Shown: in pieces, positions 27,196-35,625 of the stretch
Layout: every line of letters starts with the position of its first letter
How positions within the stretch are numbered: position 1 is the stretch's first letter
Assembly (NCBI GenBank): GCA_964411985.1
Contig: CAYPNF010000007.1
Coordinates: forward strand, 161,785 to 225,784
Source: CAYPNF01 sp964411985
GTDB lineage: Bacteria > Verrucomicrobiota > Verrucomicrobiia > Limisphaerales > J093
Direction: 5' to 3'
DNA length: 64,000 nt
Position numbers and translations under genes: made by a program
The notes under the pieces: generated by a model
What the model saw: only the letters and a program-made list of their open reading frames with translations
Told to the model about the DNA's origin: nothing
The model's database searches: none

Positions 27196-28578
27196 ATGAA
27201 CAGCTTCAGCACCCTCGCCATTTCGGACCCTTCGAGACTTTGTTTTGGCTCTGCTCCCAAACCGTTGACGACTCGCCGAGGATTAAGCCTGGGCGGCGGC
27301 ATAGTCTACCCGGAATTGAACTTCACTTTGCCAACGATGTTCGTCAACCAGGAGACCATGCCCGAGGTGCGGCAGCATTACCAGGGCATCATCCACGGGG
27401 CCTTGCAGCGGGCGGTGGAACTGGAGGCGCCGGGAGTGGTCATTGAGTTTGAGACTCTTCCCCCCATGACTGAGAACCCCGTTTGGGGAATTGAGCTGAC
27501 TCAGATTCTTCTGGATGGGATGCACTCGTATTTCGATAAACACGGCCTACGCAGTGTCTTGCGAATTACTCCTAACGATACCCGTGAGATGGAGCGTCCT
27601 CCAAGGATGCGAAGTGGTGCGCTTTATGAGGCCATGATCCAGACCTTCGATGGATGCGCTGCGGCTGGTGCCGAGTTGCTCAGCATCGAGTCCGTCGGTG
27701 GTAAGGAGATCCACGACGAGGCACTGATGATGGGGGATCTTCATGCGGTGCTGTTCGGTCTTTGCTCTCTGGGAGTTCGGGATATGAGATTCTTGTGGGG
27801 CGAATTAGCGACCATTGCCGGGCGACGTGGGGTCCACTGCGCAGGTGACACCGCTTGTGGGTTTGCTAATACCGCGATGGTGATGGCGGAACAACGGATG
27901 ATCCCACGAGTCTTCGCGGCAGTCGTGCGAGCGGTGTCGGCGGTACGTACGCTGGTTTGTTACGAATGTGGGGCGGTGGGCCCCGGGAAAGACTGTGGGT
28001 ATGAGAACCCCATTTTAAAAGCCATCACTGGTTTCCCGATGGCCATGGAGGGTCGGACGGCCGCTTGCGCTCACTTTAGCCCCATGGGGAATCTGGCCGC
28101 AGCCACCTGCGATACCTGGAGTAACGAATCGGTTCAGAACATCAAGCTCTTGGGTGGGATGGCACCGACTTGCTACATGGAACAGCTGATCTACGATTGT
28201 CGGTTGATGAACGAGGCACTGGCGGACGGCAGGGATGCGGCGTTGCTCTACCAGAAGTGGCTTGTGAACTCAGATGCAAGCCGTGATCCGCAAGCGTTCA
28301 TTATCTCTCCACACAGCGCTGTGGAGATTGCCAAGGCAATCGTGGGGGCCACCGATGACTACGGTGCGGGGCGAGCCGCGGCGCAGACTGCCGTCCAGCT
28401 CATGCGTGAGGCTCACCAGGATGGGGCTTTGCGCATTCATCCAAGGGAGTTGCCCTGGTTGGATCGAATGCAGAAAGCTCTGGATTCGCTACCTGGCCAG
28501 GAAGTGGAGTTTATCGAAAAGATGATGGGACGTGTGGATACGAGCAAATTCGTGGCTGCTGATTACGGAATAGTATGA
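27196..28578 (+). CDS. mtaB: methanol:corrinoid methyltransferase MtaB homologue
   Basis: 460 residues, same length as archaeal MtaB. The match runs along the whole chain: SIESVGGKE, CAGDTACGFANTAM, GAVGPGKDCGYEN, KAITGFPMAMEGRTAACAH, CDTWSNESV, YDCRLMNEAL. The three zinc ligands of Methanosarcina MtaB (Glu164, Cys220, Cys269, from memory of the structure) correspond to Glu165, Cys221 and Cys267 here. MtaB activates methanol and methylates the corrinoid protein MtaC. No mtaC (corrinoid protein) or mtaA lies in the window, so partners must be elsewhere. Substrate may be methanol or another small methyl donor. An AraC regulator precedes it. Confidence 0.85.
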   Translation: MNSFSTLAISDPSRLCFGSAPKPLTTRRGLSLGGGIVYPELNFTLPTMFVNQETMPEVRQHYQGIIHGALQRAVELEAPGVVIEFETLPPMTENPVWGIELTQILLDGMHSYFDKHGLRSVLRITPNDTREMERPPRMRSGALYEAMIQTFDGCAAAGAELLSIESVGGKEIHDEALMMGDLHAVLFGLCSLGVRDMRFLWGELATIAGRRGVHCAGDTACGFANTAMVMAEQRMIPRVFAAVVRAVSAVRTLVCYECGAVGPGKDCGYENPILKAITGFPMAMEGRTAACAHFSPMGNLAAATCDTWSNESVQNIKLLGGMAPTCYMEQLIYDCRLMNEALADGRDAALLYQKWLVNSDASRDPQAFIISPHSAVEIAKAIVGATDDYGAGRAAAQTAVQLMREAHQDGALRIHPRELPWLDRMQKALDSLPGQEVEFIEKMMGRVDTSKFVAADYGIV

Positions 28579-28599
28579 GTCCCTGGGGTCGGCGGCAGG

Positions 28600-29652
28600 T
28601 CAGTCTTTGCCTGCGGGATCCTTGTTGCTGAGGACCAAGACCGCCAGCTCTGAGGTTGGCCAGTAGAGGCTGTCTTTCAGTAGGCTCGCCAGTTGAGCGG
28701 AACGATTCCTTGCTGCTTCTGCCCTCAAATGCCAGCAGGTATCAGCGAAGTCCTCCTTTTGCGTGTGGACACCAAGGGTTGGGTCGCGCAACACCGGCAT
28801 GATCTCTGCCATCTCGATCAGAAAGCGAAGATTGACCTTTCGCAGTGCCGCCGCGTTCCGTGGGGAGGTGTATCCCCAGGGAAGGGAGTAAACGATTCTT
28901 ACCTCATTCTTTTGCCCCCAGTCCTTGAGTTTCACCAGGAGCTGACGCGCATCGACGGAGAGGTGTCCCTCGCCCGGCAGGGCCTCCTCGAACTCTCGAA
29001 AGTCTCTCGCGATCTGCCAACCGCTCGGTTGGATGTCTGCTTTCTGGTAGCGGTAGAGCGGTTTGCCTAGGGCAATCTTCCCCAGCAAGGTGAAGGTATG
29101 GTTGGCTCCAGGGCGAAGACTGACGATCGTATCCAGCCAGTGGACTGGCTCTCCGGTGATGGCTGAGGCGTGGATAAGTCCAGGTTCTCCCAGGGCGACA
29201 CCCATCTGAGCTGCCAGATCGGGCGAGGAAAAAGGGCTCATGAGAAGGCCTGGTTCGATTGAAACCACCAGGGTATCTCCGGGCGTGGCCAGGGACGCGG
29301 CGAAGGCGGCCAGGAAGGGTGGCTCCATCCCCGCATGCATTCCTGCGTTGACCACGGGGAGGCCCTGTTGAGCCAGGATGGACTCGCCGTCGATCGAGAA
29401 TGCCGTACTCGAGCCACCGCAGAAAACGAACTTGTTCGTATGATAAAGTGTCAGGTTCTCGCTCCATTGCCTTTTTACCGCCGCCGCGTGGCGATACAGC
29501 GCGATTTCGGGATTGAGGAAAACCGTGTAAGCGGCCGCGAGAACCAGGCTTAAGAGCAGGACGATCAGCAGGCCCAGGGCGAGACTCGGAACGCCCCCGC
29601 TAACCGCGTCAGGCACGGAATTCGTTGGCTGGGATGGCGATCGATCGGACAT
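28600..29652 (-). CDS. SGNH-hydrolase-like protein, probable acetylation partner of MBOAT
   Basis: 350 residues. One N-terminal membrane span (LALGLLIVLLLSLVLAAAYTVFL) is followed by an extracytoplasmic domain. FVFCGGSSTAFSID contains a GxS-type nucleophile block as in SGNH/GDSL and AlgX/AlgJ-like O-acetyltransferases; DTCWHL near the end may provide the Asp/His pair. Its start overlaps the stop of the MBOAT gene by one base, the typical AlgI-AlgJ layout. Likely transfers acetyl groups to an exported polysaccharide; the polymer is unknown. Confidence 0.7.
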   Translation of the reverse strand: MSDRSPSQPTNSVPDAVSGGVPSLALGLLIVLLLSLVLAAAYTVFLNPEIALYRHAAAVKRQWSENLTLYHTNKFVFCGGSSTAFSIDGESILAQQGLPVVNAGMHAGMEPPFLAAFAASLATPGDTLVVSIEPGLLMSPFSSPDLAAQMGVALGEPGLIHASAITGEPVHWLDTIVSLRPGANHTFTLLGKIALGKPLYRYQKADIQPSGWQIARDFREFEEALPGEGHLSVDARQLLVKLKDWGQKNEVRIVYSLPWGYTSPRNAAALRKVNLRFLIEMAEIMPVLRDPTLGVHTQKEDFADTCWHLRAEAARNRSAQLASLLKDSLYWPTSELAVLVLSNKDPAGKD

Positions 29653-31058
29653 CAGAAGGCAAAGTAGATAAAGGCGTTGTTACGGCCAGGCGACAGGAGC
29701 ACGGTCAGAATCACCAGCACCACAAGAACCCACCGCTGTCGCAGCAGGGAGTAAGGATCGTTTTTCCAGCGCACCGAGAGCCACTCCAAGGCCAGCGTCA
29801 CGACCGAAAGCAGCAGGAGACTGCCCAGCACGATCGCGTCGCCCCCCTTGAGCATGCCAGCGAATTGGTGCCATTCGGAAGAGCCGTAGGCTTGGGGTGA
29901 GAAAGAGGCGATCAGCTTGCCCCACAGCGCGGCGGTGCGAGTTTCATAGAAGCAGAGCCATGCCAACAGCGCGGCAAACATGGTTCCAAGCCATCCCAAG
30001 GTTGCGGGGACCTTCAAGGACCCAAACCGGCGTTGAACGATCAGGAAGCCTCCGTGGAGCGCGCCCCAAAGTACGAAGTTCCAACCGGCCCCGTGCCACA
30101 GTCCCGACACGACGAACACGGTTGCTATGTTCCATGCCCACCGGGAAACCCTGCCTCCTCCCAAAGGGATGTAGACATAATCTCGAAACCAGTTGCTGAG
30201 CGTCACGTGCCAGCGACGCCAAAACTCCTGGATGCTGGTGGAGCAGTAGGGGCTCACGAAGTTGAGCGTCAGACGGATTCCCAGACAGCGGGCGAGGCCA
30301 TAGGCGACCAAACTGTAACCGGCGAAGTCGTAGTAGATTCTCAGCCCGAAAAGGAGGTTGCTGAACCAGATCATGTAGGCGTTGGAGGTGGACCCTGCGA
30401 ATTGGGGGAACCACTTCGCATGGTTGTCGGCCAGGCAACACTTGAAGAACAGACCTACCGCGATCCAGGCGGAGCCCTCATTGAGCCAATCTCGGTTCCA
30501 GCAAAATCGAAAACGCTCCATTTGGGGAAGTAGGTCCTTCTTGCGCTCAATCGGTCCGGCCACAATCTGCGGAAAGAAACCAGCGAAGTTGAGATAGTCG
30601 AGAAACGCAGGGATGCGCTCTCGAAATGCAAGGGTGTCTAGCACGAACGCAACTTTCTGGAAGGTGTAGAAGGAAAGGCCGACCGGGATGAGTAGGTCTT
30701 TCACACTATCCACCTGAAACCCCATCACTCCGTTCAGAGCAAAGTTTGCGTATTTGTAGTAGAGGAGGGGAGCGAGTTGAACGGGAATAAGGACCCAAAG
30801 ATACTTCCGGGTAGAGTGGGGGTCGTGGGACAGGATCCATTGCAGGCCCAAGTAGGAGCCCACCGCCACCGCGCTCCAGATCAAGAATGTGAGCCAACTG
30901 ACGCAGAGCAGTAGAAACAGCCCCAGCGAGAGCAAGGCAATCCGGTCGTAGAGATCCAAGATCCCGGGCTTGGTCCTGGACACCAGCCAGCGCAGGGGTA
31001 GGACCAGGCTGAACCCAAGAATTAGCCAACCCCAGAACCGTAGCTCAGCAAAATTCAT
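29652..31058 (-). CDS. MBOAT family O-acyltransferase (AlgI-like)
   Basis: A 468-residue polytopic membrane protein. The MBOAT signatures are present: WRRWHVTLSNWFRDYVYIPLGGGRVSRW with the conserved His, and the second His in VSGLWHGAGWNFVLWGALHG. AlgI-type proteins carry acetyl groups across the inner membrane for modification of exopolysaccharide such as alginate or cellulose. It is transcribed with the SGNH gene behind it. No polysaccharide synthase lies in the window. Confidence 0.92.
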   Translation of the reverse strand: MNFAELRFWGWLILGFSLVLPLRWLVSRTKPGILDLYDRIALLSLGLFLLLCVSWLTFLIWSAVAVGSYLGLQWILSHDPHSTRKYLWVLIPVQLAPLLYYKYANFALNGVMGFQVDSVKDLLIPVGLSFYTFQKVAFVLDTLAFRERIPAFLDYLNFAGFFPQIVAGPIERKKDLLPQMERFRFCWNRDWLNEGSAWIAVGLFFKCCLADNHAKWFPQFAGSTSNAYMIWFSNLLFGLRIYYDFAGYSLVAYGLARCLGIRLTLNFVSPYCSTSIQEFWRRWHVTLSNWFRDYVYIPLGGGRVSRWAWNIATVFVVSGLWHGAGWNFVLWGALHGGFLIVQRRFGSLKVPATLGWLGTMFAALLAWLCFYETRTAALWGKLIASFSPQAYGSSEWHQFAGMLKGGDAIVLGSLLLLSVVTLALEWLSVRWKNDPYSLLRQRWVLVVLVILTVLLSPGRNNAFIYFAF

Positions 31059-31135
31059 GAACCAAGGTCATCCTGGATGGGTTTGATGGGCTGCCTTCCG
31101 AGCGTGGGCTGCTACTTAAGCCCGGCGAAAAAGAG

Positions 31136-31161
31136 AAGGCACCCGCGGGTGCGAGTGCCTT
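31136..31161 (-). terminator. terminator of rpsT
   Basis: AAGGCAC (31136-31142) and GTGCCTT (31155-31161) enclose a GC-rich palindrome centred in GCACCCGCGGGTGC. On the minus strand a run of T follows (plus-strand AAAAAGAGAA just left of it). It lies 22 bp after rpsT. Confidence 0.7.
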
Positions 31162-31182
31162 GAACGTGCAAAAGGGAGAATG

Positions 31183-31446
31183 TTACTTGGCAGCCGCAAC
31201 CTTCTTGGCCAGCCTGGATTTCTTGCGATTCACGGTGCTCTTGGGCACAACTCCGCGCTTGGCGGCTTTGTCCAGAGCCGAGGCCACCGCACGAAGCGCT
31301 TTGGATGCTTCTTCTTTCTTCCCGGCCTGCAAAGAGTCCTGGTAGTTCTTCTCCAAGGTCTTCAATTCAGTCTTGATGCTCTTGTTGCGGGACTGCTTGC
31401 GCGCGCTGCTGCGCATTCTTCGTTCGGCTGATGCGGTATTCGGCAT
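31183..31446 (-). CDS. rpsT: 30S ribosomal protein S20
   Basis: 87 residues, normal length and very basic: MPNTASAERRMRSSARKQSRNKSIKTELKTLEK matches the S20 N-terminus, and the end KRGVVPKSTVNRKKSRLAKKV is conserved. It binds 16S rRNA and helps 30S assembly. Monocistronic, with its own terminator. TTGACA occurs on the minus strand at 31501-31496 but without a convincing -10. Confidence 0.96.
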   Translation of the reverse strand: MPNTASAERRMRSSARKQSRNKSIKTELKTLEKNYQDSLQAGKKEEASKALRAVASALDKAAKRGVVPKSTVNRKKSRLAKKVAAAK

Positions 31447-31542
31447 AGAATCTTCGTATAAAAAGTGCTGGGAAAGTTACCTGAACAGTCACAGATGTCA
31501 ACGCACGTTTTCTGGAGCCAAGGCTGTCGATATGCAGAAAGC

Positions 31543-31572
31543 AAAAGGCGCAGGCAAATGCCTGCGCCTTTT
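31543..31572. terminator. strong terminator after the PEP-CTERM gene
   Basis: AAAAGGCGCAGGC (31543-31555), loop AAAT, GCCTGCGCCTTTT (31560-31572). A 13-bp perfect stem with A-run and T-run on either side, 18 bp beyond the PEP-CTERM stop (minus strand). Confidence 0.93.
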
Positions 31573-31589
31573 GTGAAAGATCAGAAAAC

Positions 31590-32291
31590 TTATGCCGCTT
31601 TGACGGAGTACCGACGATAGGCTGCGAATCCGATCAAGCCCAACCCTGCAAACATCGCGTATTCGTGAGGTTCGGGTACGGCGGTGAAACTATCAAACTG
31701 CCATTGGTAGGGCGCAGTAGTCGTGAACCCCGCTGGAGCCGATGGAGTTGAACCGGTGTAAAGACCCCAGTTTGCGTTATCCCAGTTCCTCCAGAGTTGC
31801 AACTCCGTGACTTTCGTTTTGTCGAATCCAGCAGTTGTTCCCCCGTATATACTTGCTGATGAGATATCAACTTTAACTTGGGTAAGTGTTGTCCCAAAGC
31901 TAGCCGCAGGGACAGTCCAGACTGCTAACGTGCCATCGTTGTCAACCATTCCAAACGCCAAATCACTGGCATTTGGAGCCAACTTCCTAGCGCTGATCGC
32001 GATCTGGTCGTTCGGCTCGGTCGGATAAAGCCCTCCGAAGAAGCTGATATCTAACGGAGTATCATAAATGTAGGATGCCATTCCCCAGATGTCCACGTTA
32101 TCCTTGATCTCAACCACAGAGCCAGAGGCGCGCCTGATTGTCAGGCCGGCACCGTGAGTGGCCGAATCCCAATTGTCGAAACCTGTTGGAACCGATGTGA
32201 AGTGGTCAATGGTTACCTGCGCTTGTGTACTAAGTGCGAAAGCCCCAACGAGAGCAGGAACTGCCAGATTAAGGATAGATTTGGTTGTCAT
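31590..32291 (-). CDS. PEP-CTERM sorting domain protein
   Basis: A 233-residue exported protein with a signal peptide (MTTKSILNLAVPALVGAFALSTQAQ) and a central beta-rich part. It ends with the exosortase signal: VPEPHEY, a hydrophobic stretch AMFAGLGLIGFAAY, and the basic end RRYSVKAA. Such proteins are cut by exosortase (EpsH/XrtA type) and displayed on the surface, often with exopolysaccharide. No exosortase lies in the window. The 156-bp region upstream (32292-32447) shows no gene. The function is unknown; a role in the extracellular matrix is the usual guess. Confidence 0.9.
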   Translation of the reverse strand: MTTKSILNLAVPALVGAFALSTQAQVTIDHFTSVPTGFDNWDSATHGAGLTIRRASGSVVEIKDNVDIWGMASYIYDTPLDISFFGGLYPTEPNDQIAISARKLAPNASDLAFGMVDNDGTLAVWTVPAASFGTTLTQVKVDISSASIYGGTTAGFDKTKVTELQLWRNWDNANWGLYTGSTPSAPAGFTTTAPYQWQFDSFTAVPEPHEYAMFAGLGLIGFAAYRRYSVKAA

Positions 32292-32447
32292 AAAACGTCA
32301 GCGGAGTCGTTTGTTAGAAGGTTCGTACTCTGCAAAACCAATGACTAGCTATGTTTCCCGATTCTTGTCCGAATTGGTCATGAAAGCAATCAAAATCTCG
32401 TAAGTTTTTGCATCCCAGTTTGTCGACCTCGCAGCTGCCGAGCAGGT

Positions 32448-33455
32448 TTACCGTGGAATAGACTTGGACTCGGCCGGAATGGTTGGCTTGGCGGGCTCCT
32501 CCTGCCGGAACGGACCCGCCAGGTAATCTGCGAGGCCGTTGATCTGATCTTGGGACAGAGGACCGCTCTCTGAGATCGCGAAGGCGGGCATGAGCGTGTT
32601 AGCCTGTCCTTTGGATATAATGTTGGTCCAGAAGGCTTTATCTTCCGATTGCTTGAGCAACCTCAGGTTCGGGACCATGGAGGCTCGATGCTCCGCTTCG
32701 TGGCAAACCCCGCAGATCGCCACATAGAGGTCTTTACCCTTCTTCCCGATGCTCGGCTGCAGGTGGCAGGCGGCGCAGTCTCCCTTGAACACCGCTTGGC
32801 GGTCTGCCAAAGCCACTTGGAGATTCCTGGCACGATCGCTGAGGGTCATGGCGGAGGGTGCCGAAGCCGGAAGAAGGACGCGCACGGTCAGGTATCGATT
32901 GCCTTCCGAAGTCTCCACCGTCAGGCTCTTCGTGAGGATACCGCTTTTGCCTCGGAGATCGACTGCCACTTCGATAGAACCACTTGTCTGAGATGCCATC
33001 TTCCACGGCAGGGCCGGGAGTTTTGGGACCGTACACCCACAAGTGGCTCGGACGGCGTTGATCGTTATTTCCTTAGCACTCGAGTTCGTCAGGAAGAACT
33101 CCAGGTTCACATTCGTCTCCCCTTGTTTAGCGGTGTACTCCTTCATCAAGGCATCCCAAACCAGGTTCGTTTCCAGGCGGGGCGGAGCGTACGGTTTGAG
33201 AGTTCTCGGGGCGGGGAGAACCATGGTCCTGTTCGTGGTTCCGCCGGGTACGACCACCGACCGGATGACATTGGTTTGTGGCTGCTCCTGAACCAATGGC
33301 TGAACTCGGACTTTGCGCGGCGGGGGGGATGGGGGTTCGGGAGGCATCGGCGGCAATTCCGGCACGTCTGCCGCGAAGGCCGAGCCGAAAAACAACAGCC
33401 ACACAGCATACAATAGACTTATGTGGAACGATTTATGAAGAATTCCCATAATCAC
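32448..33455 (-). CDS. DUF1573 domain fused to cytochrome c
   Basis: 335 residues with a signal peptide and a proline-rich linker (PELPPMPPEPPSPPP). Residues about 100-195 resemble DUF1573: NSSAKEITINAVRATCGCTVP with the conserved TCGC. The C-terminal part has two haem c motifs, CAACH (227-231) and CGVCH (248-252), and TLMPAF with a probable axial Met289. It should be a periplasmic electron carrier. The fusion is unusual to me. Starts at 33455 or 33449 are both possible. It is upstream of nothing in its direction, and cysS follows on the same strand to the right. Confidence 0.85.
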   Translation of the reverse strand: MIMGILHKSFHISLLYAVWLLFFGSAFAADVPELPPMPPEPPSPPPRKVRVQPLVQEQPQTNVIRSVVVPGGTTNRTMVLPAPRTLKPYAPPRLETNLVWDALMKEYTAKQGETNVNLEFFLTNSSAKEITINAVRATCGCTVPKLPALPWKMASQTSGSIEVAVDLRGKSGILTKSLTVETSEGNRYLTVRVLLPASAPSAMTLSDRARNLQVALADRQAVFKGDCAACHLQPSIGKKGKDLYVAICGVCHEAEHRASMVPNLRLLKQSEDKAFWTNIISKGQANTLMPAFAISESGPLSQDQINGLADYLAGPFRQEEPAKPTIPAESKSIPR

Positions 33456-33483
33456 TTTCTTTGACCAAACCTTCAGACTCCTG

Positions 33484-34905
33484 TCAGCTGCGTTTCAGGC
33501 GGGGGCCCTTTGGCGTGTCTTCAATGACCCACCCTTTGGCCTTGAGCTCTCCCCTGAGGGCGTCGGCCTTGGCGAAGTCCTTGGCTTTTCGGGCTGCTTG
33601 CCGTGCTTCCAGGAGTTGCTGGATGTCCGTGGGGACCTCAGTTTCGGTTGCCTGTCCCACTGCGAATACCGCATCGATCCTCTCCCAAGCGGCCAAGGCT
33701 GACGCAGCACGGGGCGGCGTCATCGTTCCTGCGCTCAACTCGCGGTTACACTCGCGTACCCACTCGAAAACCGCTCCCCAGGCTCCTGAGACGTTCAGAT
33801 CCTCGTCCAAGGCATCCGTAAACCGCTGAATCAAGGCGGAGTCGGGCTCCGTTGCCCCTGAGGTTGTCCCCTGCGATTCTCTCAAGCGCGACAAGCACTC
33901 CTCGATTCGGGCCAACGAAGTTCGGGCGCTTTGCAGGCCTTCCAGGGTGAAGTTAAACGACTCTCGGTAATGGGCCGTGAGCAGCAAGTAGCGGATCTCC
34001 CGGCCAGAGTAGCCTTTCCCTACCAGATCCCGAAGAGTGAAAAAGTTGCCGAGGGACTTGCTCATTTTCTTCCCTTCGACGAGCAGGTGAGCACCGTGCA
34101 GCCAATGCTTTACGAACCCGTGGCCTGGGCATTGGAGCCGGGCCCCTTCACTCTGAGCGATCTCATCCTCGTGGTGTGGGAAGATCAAGTCTTCGCCTCC
34201 GAGGTGGAGATCGAAGCTGGGCCCAAGATACTTCATGCTCATGGCGCTGCACTCGATGTGCCAACCCGGTCGACCTTCTCCCCACGGGCTGGGCCAGAAG
34301 ACTGGGCCGTCCTCGGGCACTCGAGCTTTCCAAAGCGCGAAGTCCGCTACCGATTCCTTCGCATATTCGTCACTCTTGACCCGTTCCCCGACTCGCATCT
34401 CCTCGAAGTTCAGTTTCGCCAACTGACCGTACCGGTTTCCGGCAGCACGGTACTTTTCGATACTGAAATAGACCGAACCGTCGTTGGCCCGGTAGGCATA
34501 GCCTTGGTTCTCCAGGTGTCGGATCAAAGTGATGATCTCCTCCACATGCTCCGTGGCGCGGGGAAGGTGGGTCGGTGTCTTGCAGGAAAGGGTGTGCGAG
34601 TCCTCCAGGAAGGCCTTCTCGTACTTGCCGGTGTACTGGGCCAGGGTCTGCCCGGTTTCCTGGAGGCGGCGGATGATCTTATCCTCGATGTCCGTGATGT
34701 TCATCACGTGGTTGACTGTGTATCCGCGGAACTCCAGATACCTCCGCACGAGATCGGAAAGGACGAACGTTCGGAAGTTCCCGATGTGACCGAAGTCATA
34801 CACGGTAGGTCCGCAGCAGTACATCCCGACGGGTTTTCCGGCCCCTGCGAGGGGACTGAACTCTTCGATACGCCGGGTCAAGGTGTTGAACAGTCTCAAG
34901 GCCAT
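33484..34905 (-). CDS. cysS: cysteinyl-tRNA synthetase
   Basis: 473 residues, close to the 461 of E. coli. Class I signatures: YCCGPTVYDFGHIGNFRTF with HIGN, GWHIECSAM with the zinc site, HHEDEIAQSEG and KKMSKSLGNFFTL (KMSKS). It charges tRNA-Cys with cysteine. The ATG at 34905 (MALRLFNTL) is chosen; the reading frame extends upstream to 34977, but without conserved sequence. It reads toward the DUF1573-cytochrome gene, leaving 28 bp between them. Confidence 0.96.
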   Translation of the reverse strand: MALRLFNTLTRRIEEFSPLAGAGKPVGMYCCGPTVYDFGHIGNFRTFVLSDLVRRYLEFRGYTVNHVMNITDIEDKIIRRLQETGQTLAQYTGKYEKAFLEDSHTLSCKTPTHLPRATEHVEEIITLIRHLENQGYAYRANDGSVYFSIEKYRAAGNRYGQLAKLNFEEMRVGERVKSDEYAKESVADFALWKARVPEDGPVFWPSPWGEGRPGWHIECSAMSMKYLGPSFDLHLGGEDLIFPHHEDEIAQSEGARLQCPGHGFVKHWLHGAHLLVEGKKMSKSLGNFFTLRDLVGKGYSGREIRYLLLTAHYRESFNFTLEGLQSARTSLARIEECLSRLRESQGTTSGATEPDSALIQRFTDALDEDLNVSGAWGAVFEWVRECNRELSAGTMTPPRAASALAAWERIDAVFAVGQATETEVPTDIQQLLEARQAARKAKDFAKADALRGELKAKGWVIEDTPKGPRLKRS

Positions 34906-35048
34906 AGCACGATCCAGTGGTGCCAGACTAGAGTCCGTTCTGGGAAAGCTAAAGCAATTTTCTCTCCTGGTATCCAATCGGATTCGCCGACGGCCTCATT
35001 CGCTTGACCTATCATGGCATCGATCGATACGTTGGTGTCGAATCTGTT

Positions 35049-35591
35049 ATGAGCAAGAGAGTTCTCTGTTTGTTGGCTCAGGGTTTTGAAGAGATCGAGA
35101 CTTTGGCTCCGGTGGACCTCCTTCGGCGGGCTGGAGTCGAGGTGACTATGGCCTCGCTTACGCCAGCCCTACTGGTCACGGGCCGATGCGGGATCACCGT
35201 CCAGGCCGACGGTGCCCTGGAAGGTGTCGATCCCACCGGCTATGACCTTTTGCTGATTCCCGGAGGGCCAGGGGTGAAACTGCTGCGTGAAGACGGGCGT
35301 GCTGCCAAACTCGCACGGGAGTTTACTGCTGCGGGGAAAGCGGTAGGTGCCATCTGCGCGGCTCCACTTGTTCTGAAGGATGCCGGCTTGCTAACAGGCA
35401 AGAGGTATACGGCGCACTTCACTACTGCGGCCGAACTGCCGCACGCGCTTGGAGAGGAACGGGTGGTGGTCGACCGCAACCTCGTCACCTCCCGTGGCGC
35501 GGGCACCGCCTTGCAGTTTGGATTGGCGCTGGTGGAACAACTGGTGGGTGAAACGGCGGCAGCTGACGTGGCTAAAGCCATCATGCTGTGA
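35049..35591 (+). CDS. DJ-1/PfpI family protein
   Basis: 180 residues. DJ-1 features: the acidic residue in AQGFEEIE (Glu14/15), LLIPGGPG, and the nucleophile elbow VGAICAAP with Cys102, followed by GKRYTAHF and VTSRGAGTALQFGLALVE. Such proteins act in protein deglycation, oxidative stress or as ThiJ-like chaperones. The ATG at 35049 is chosen over a TTG-type start at 35004. Divergent from cysS and convergent with the subtilase gene. Confidence 0.92.
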   Translation: MSKRVLCLLAQGFEEIETLAPVDLLRRAGVEVTMASLTPALLVTGRCGITVQADGALEGVDPTGYDLLLIPGGPGVKLLREDGRAAKLAREFTAAGKAVGAICAAPLVLKDAGLLTGKRYTAHFTTAAELPHALGEERVVVDRNLVTSRGAGTALQFGLALVEQLVGETAAADVAKAIML

Positions 35592-35625
35592 TGGCTGCTG
35601 TCTCAGGCGCCTCGGCGATCCGGCC

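Noticed and set aside
33931..35007. A 358-codon plus-strand open frame opposite cysS
   Set aside because: Lies wholly over the conserved cysS gene and shows no recognisable protein features.
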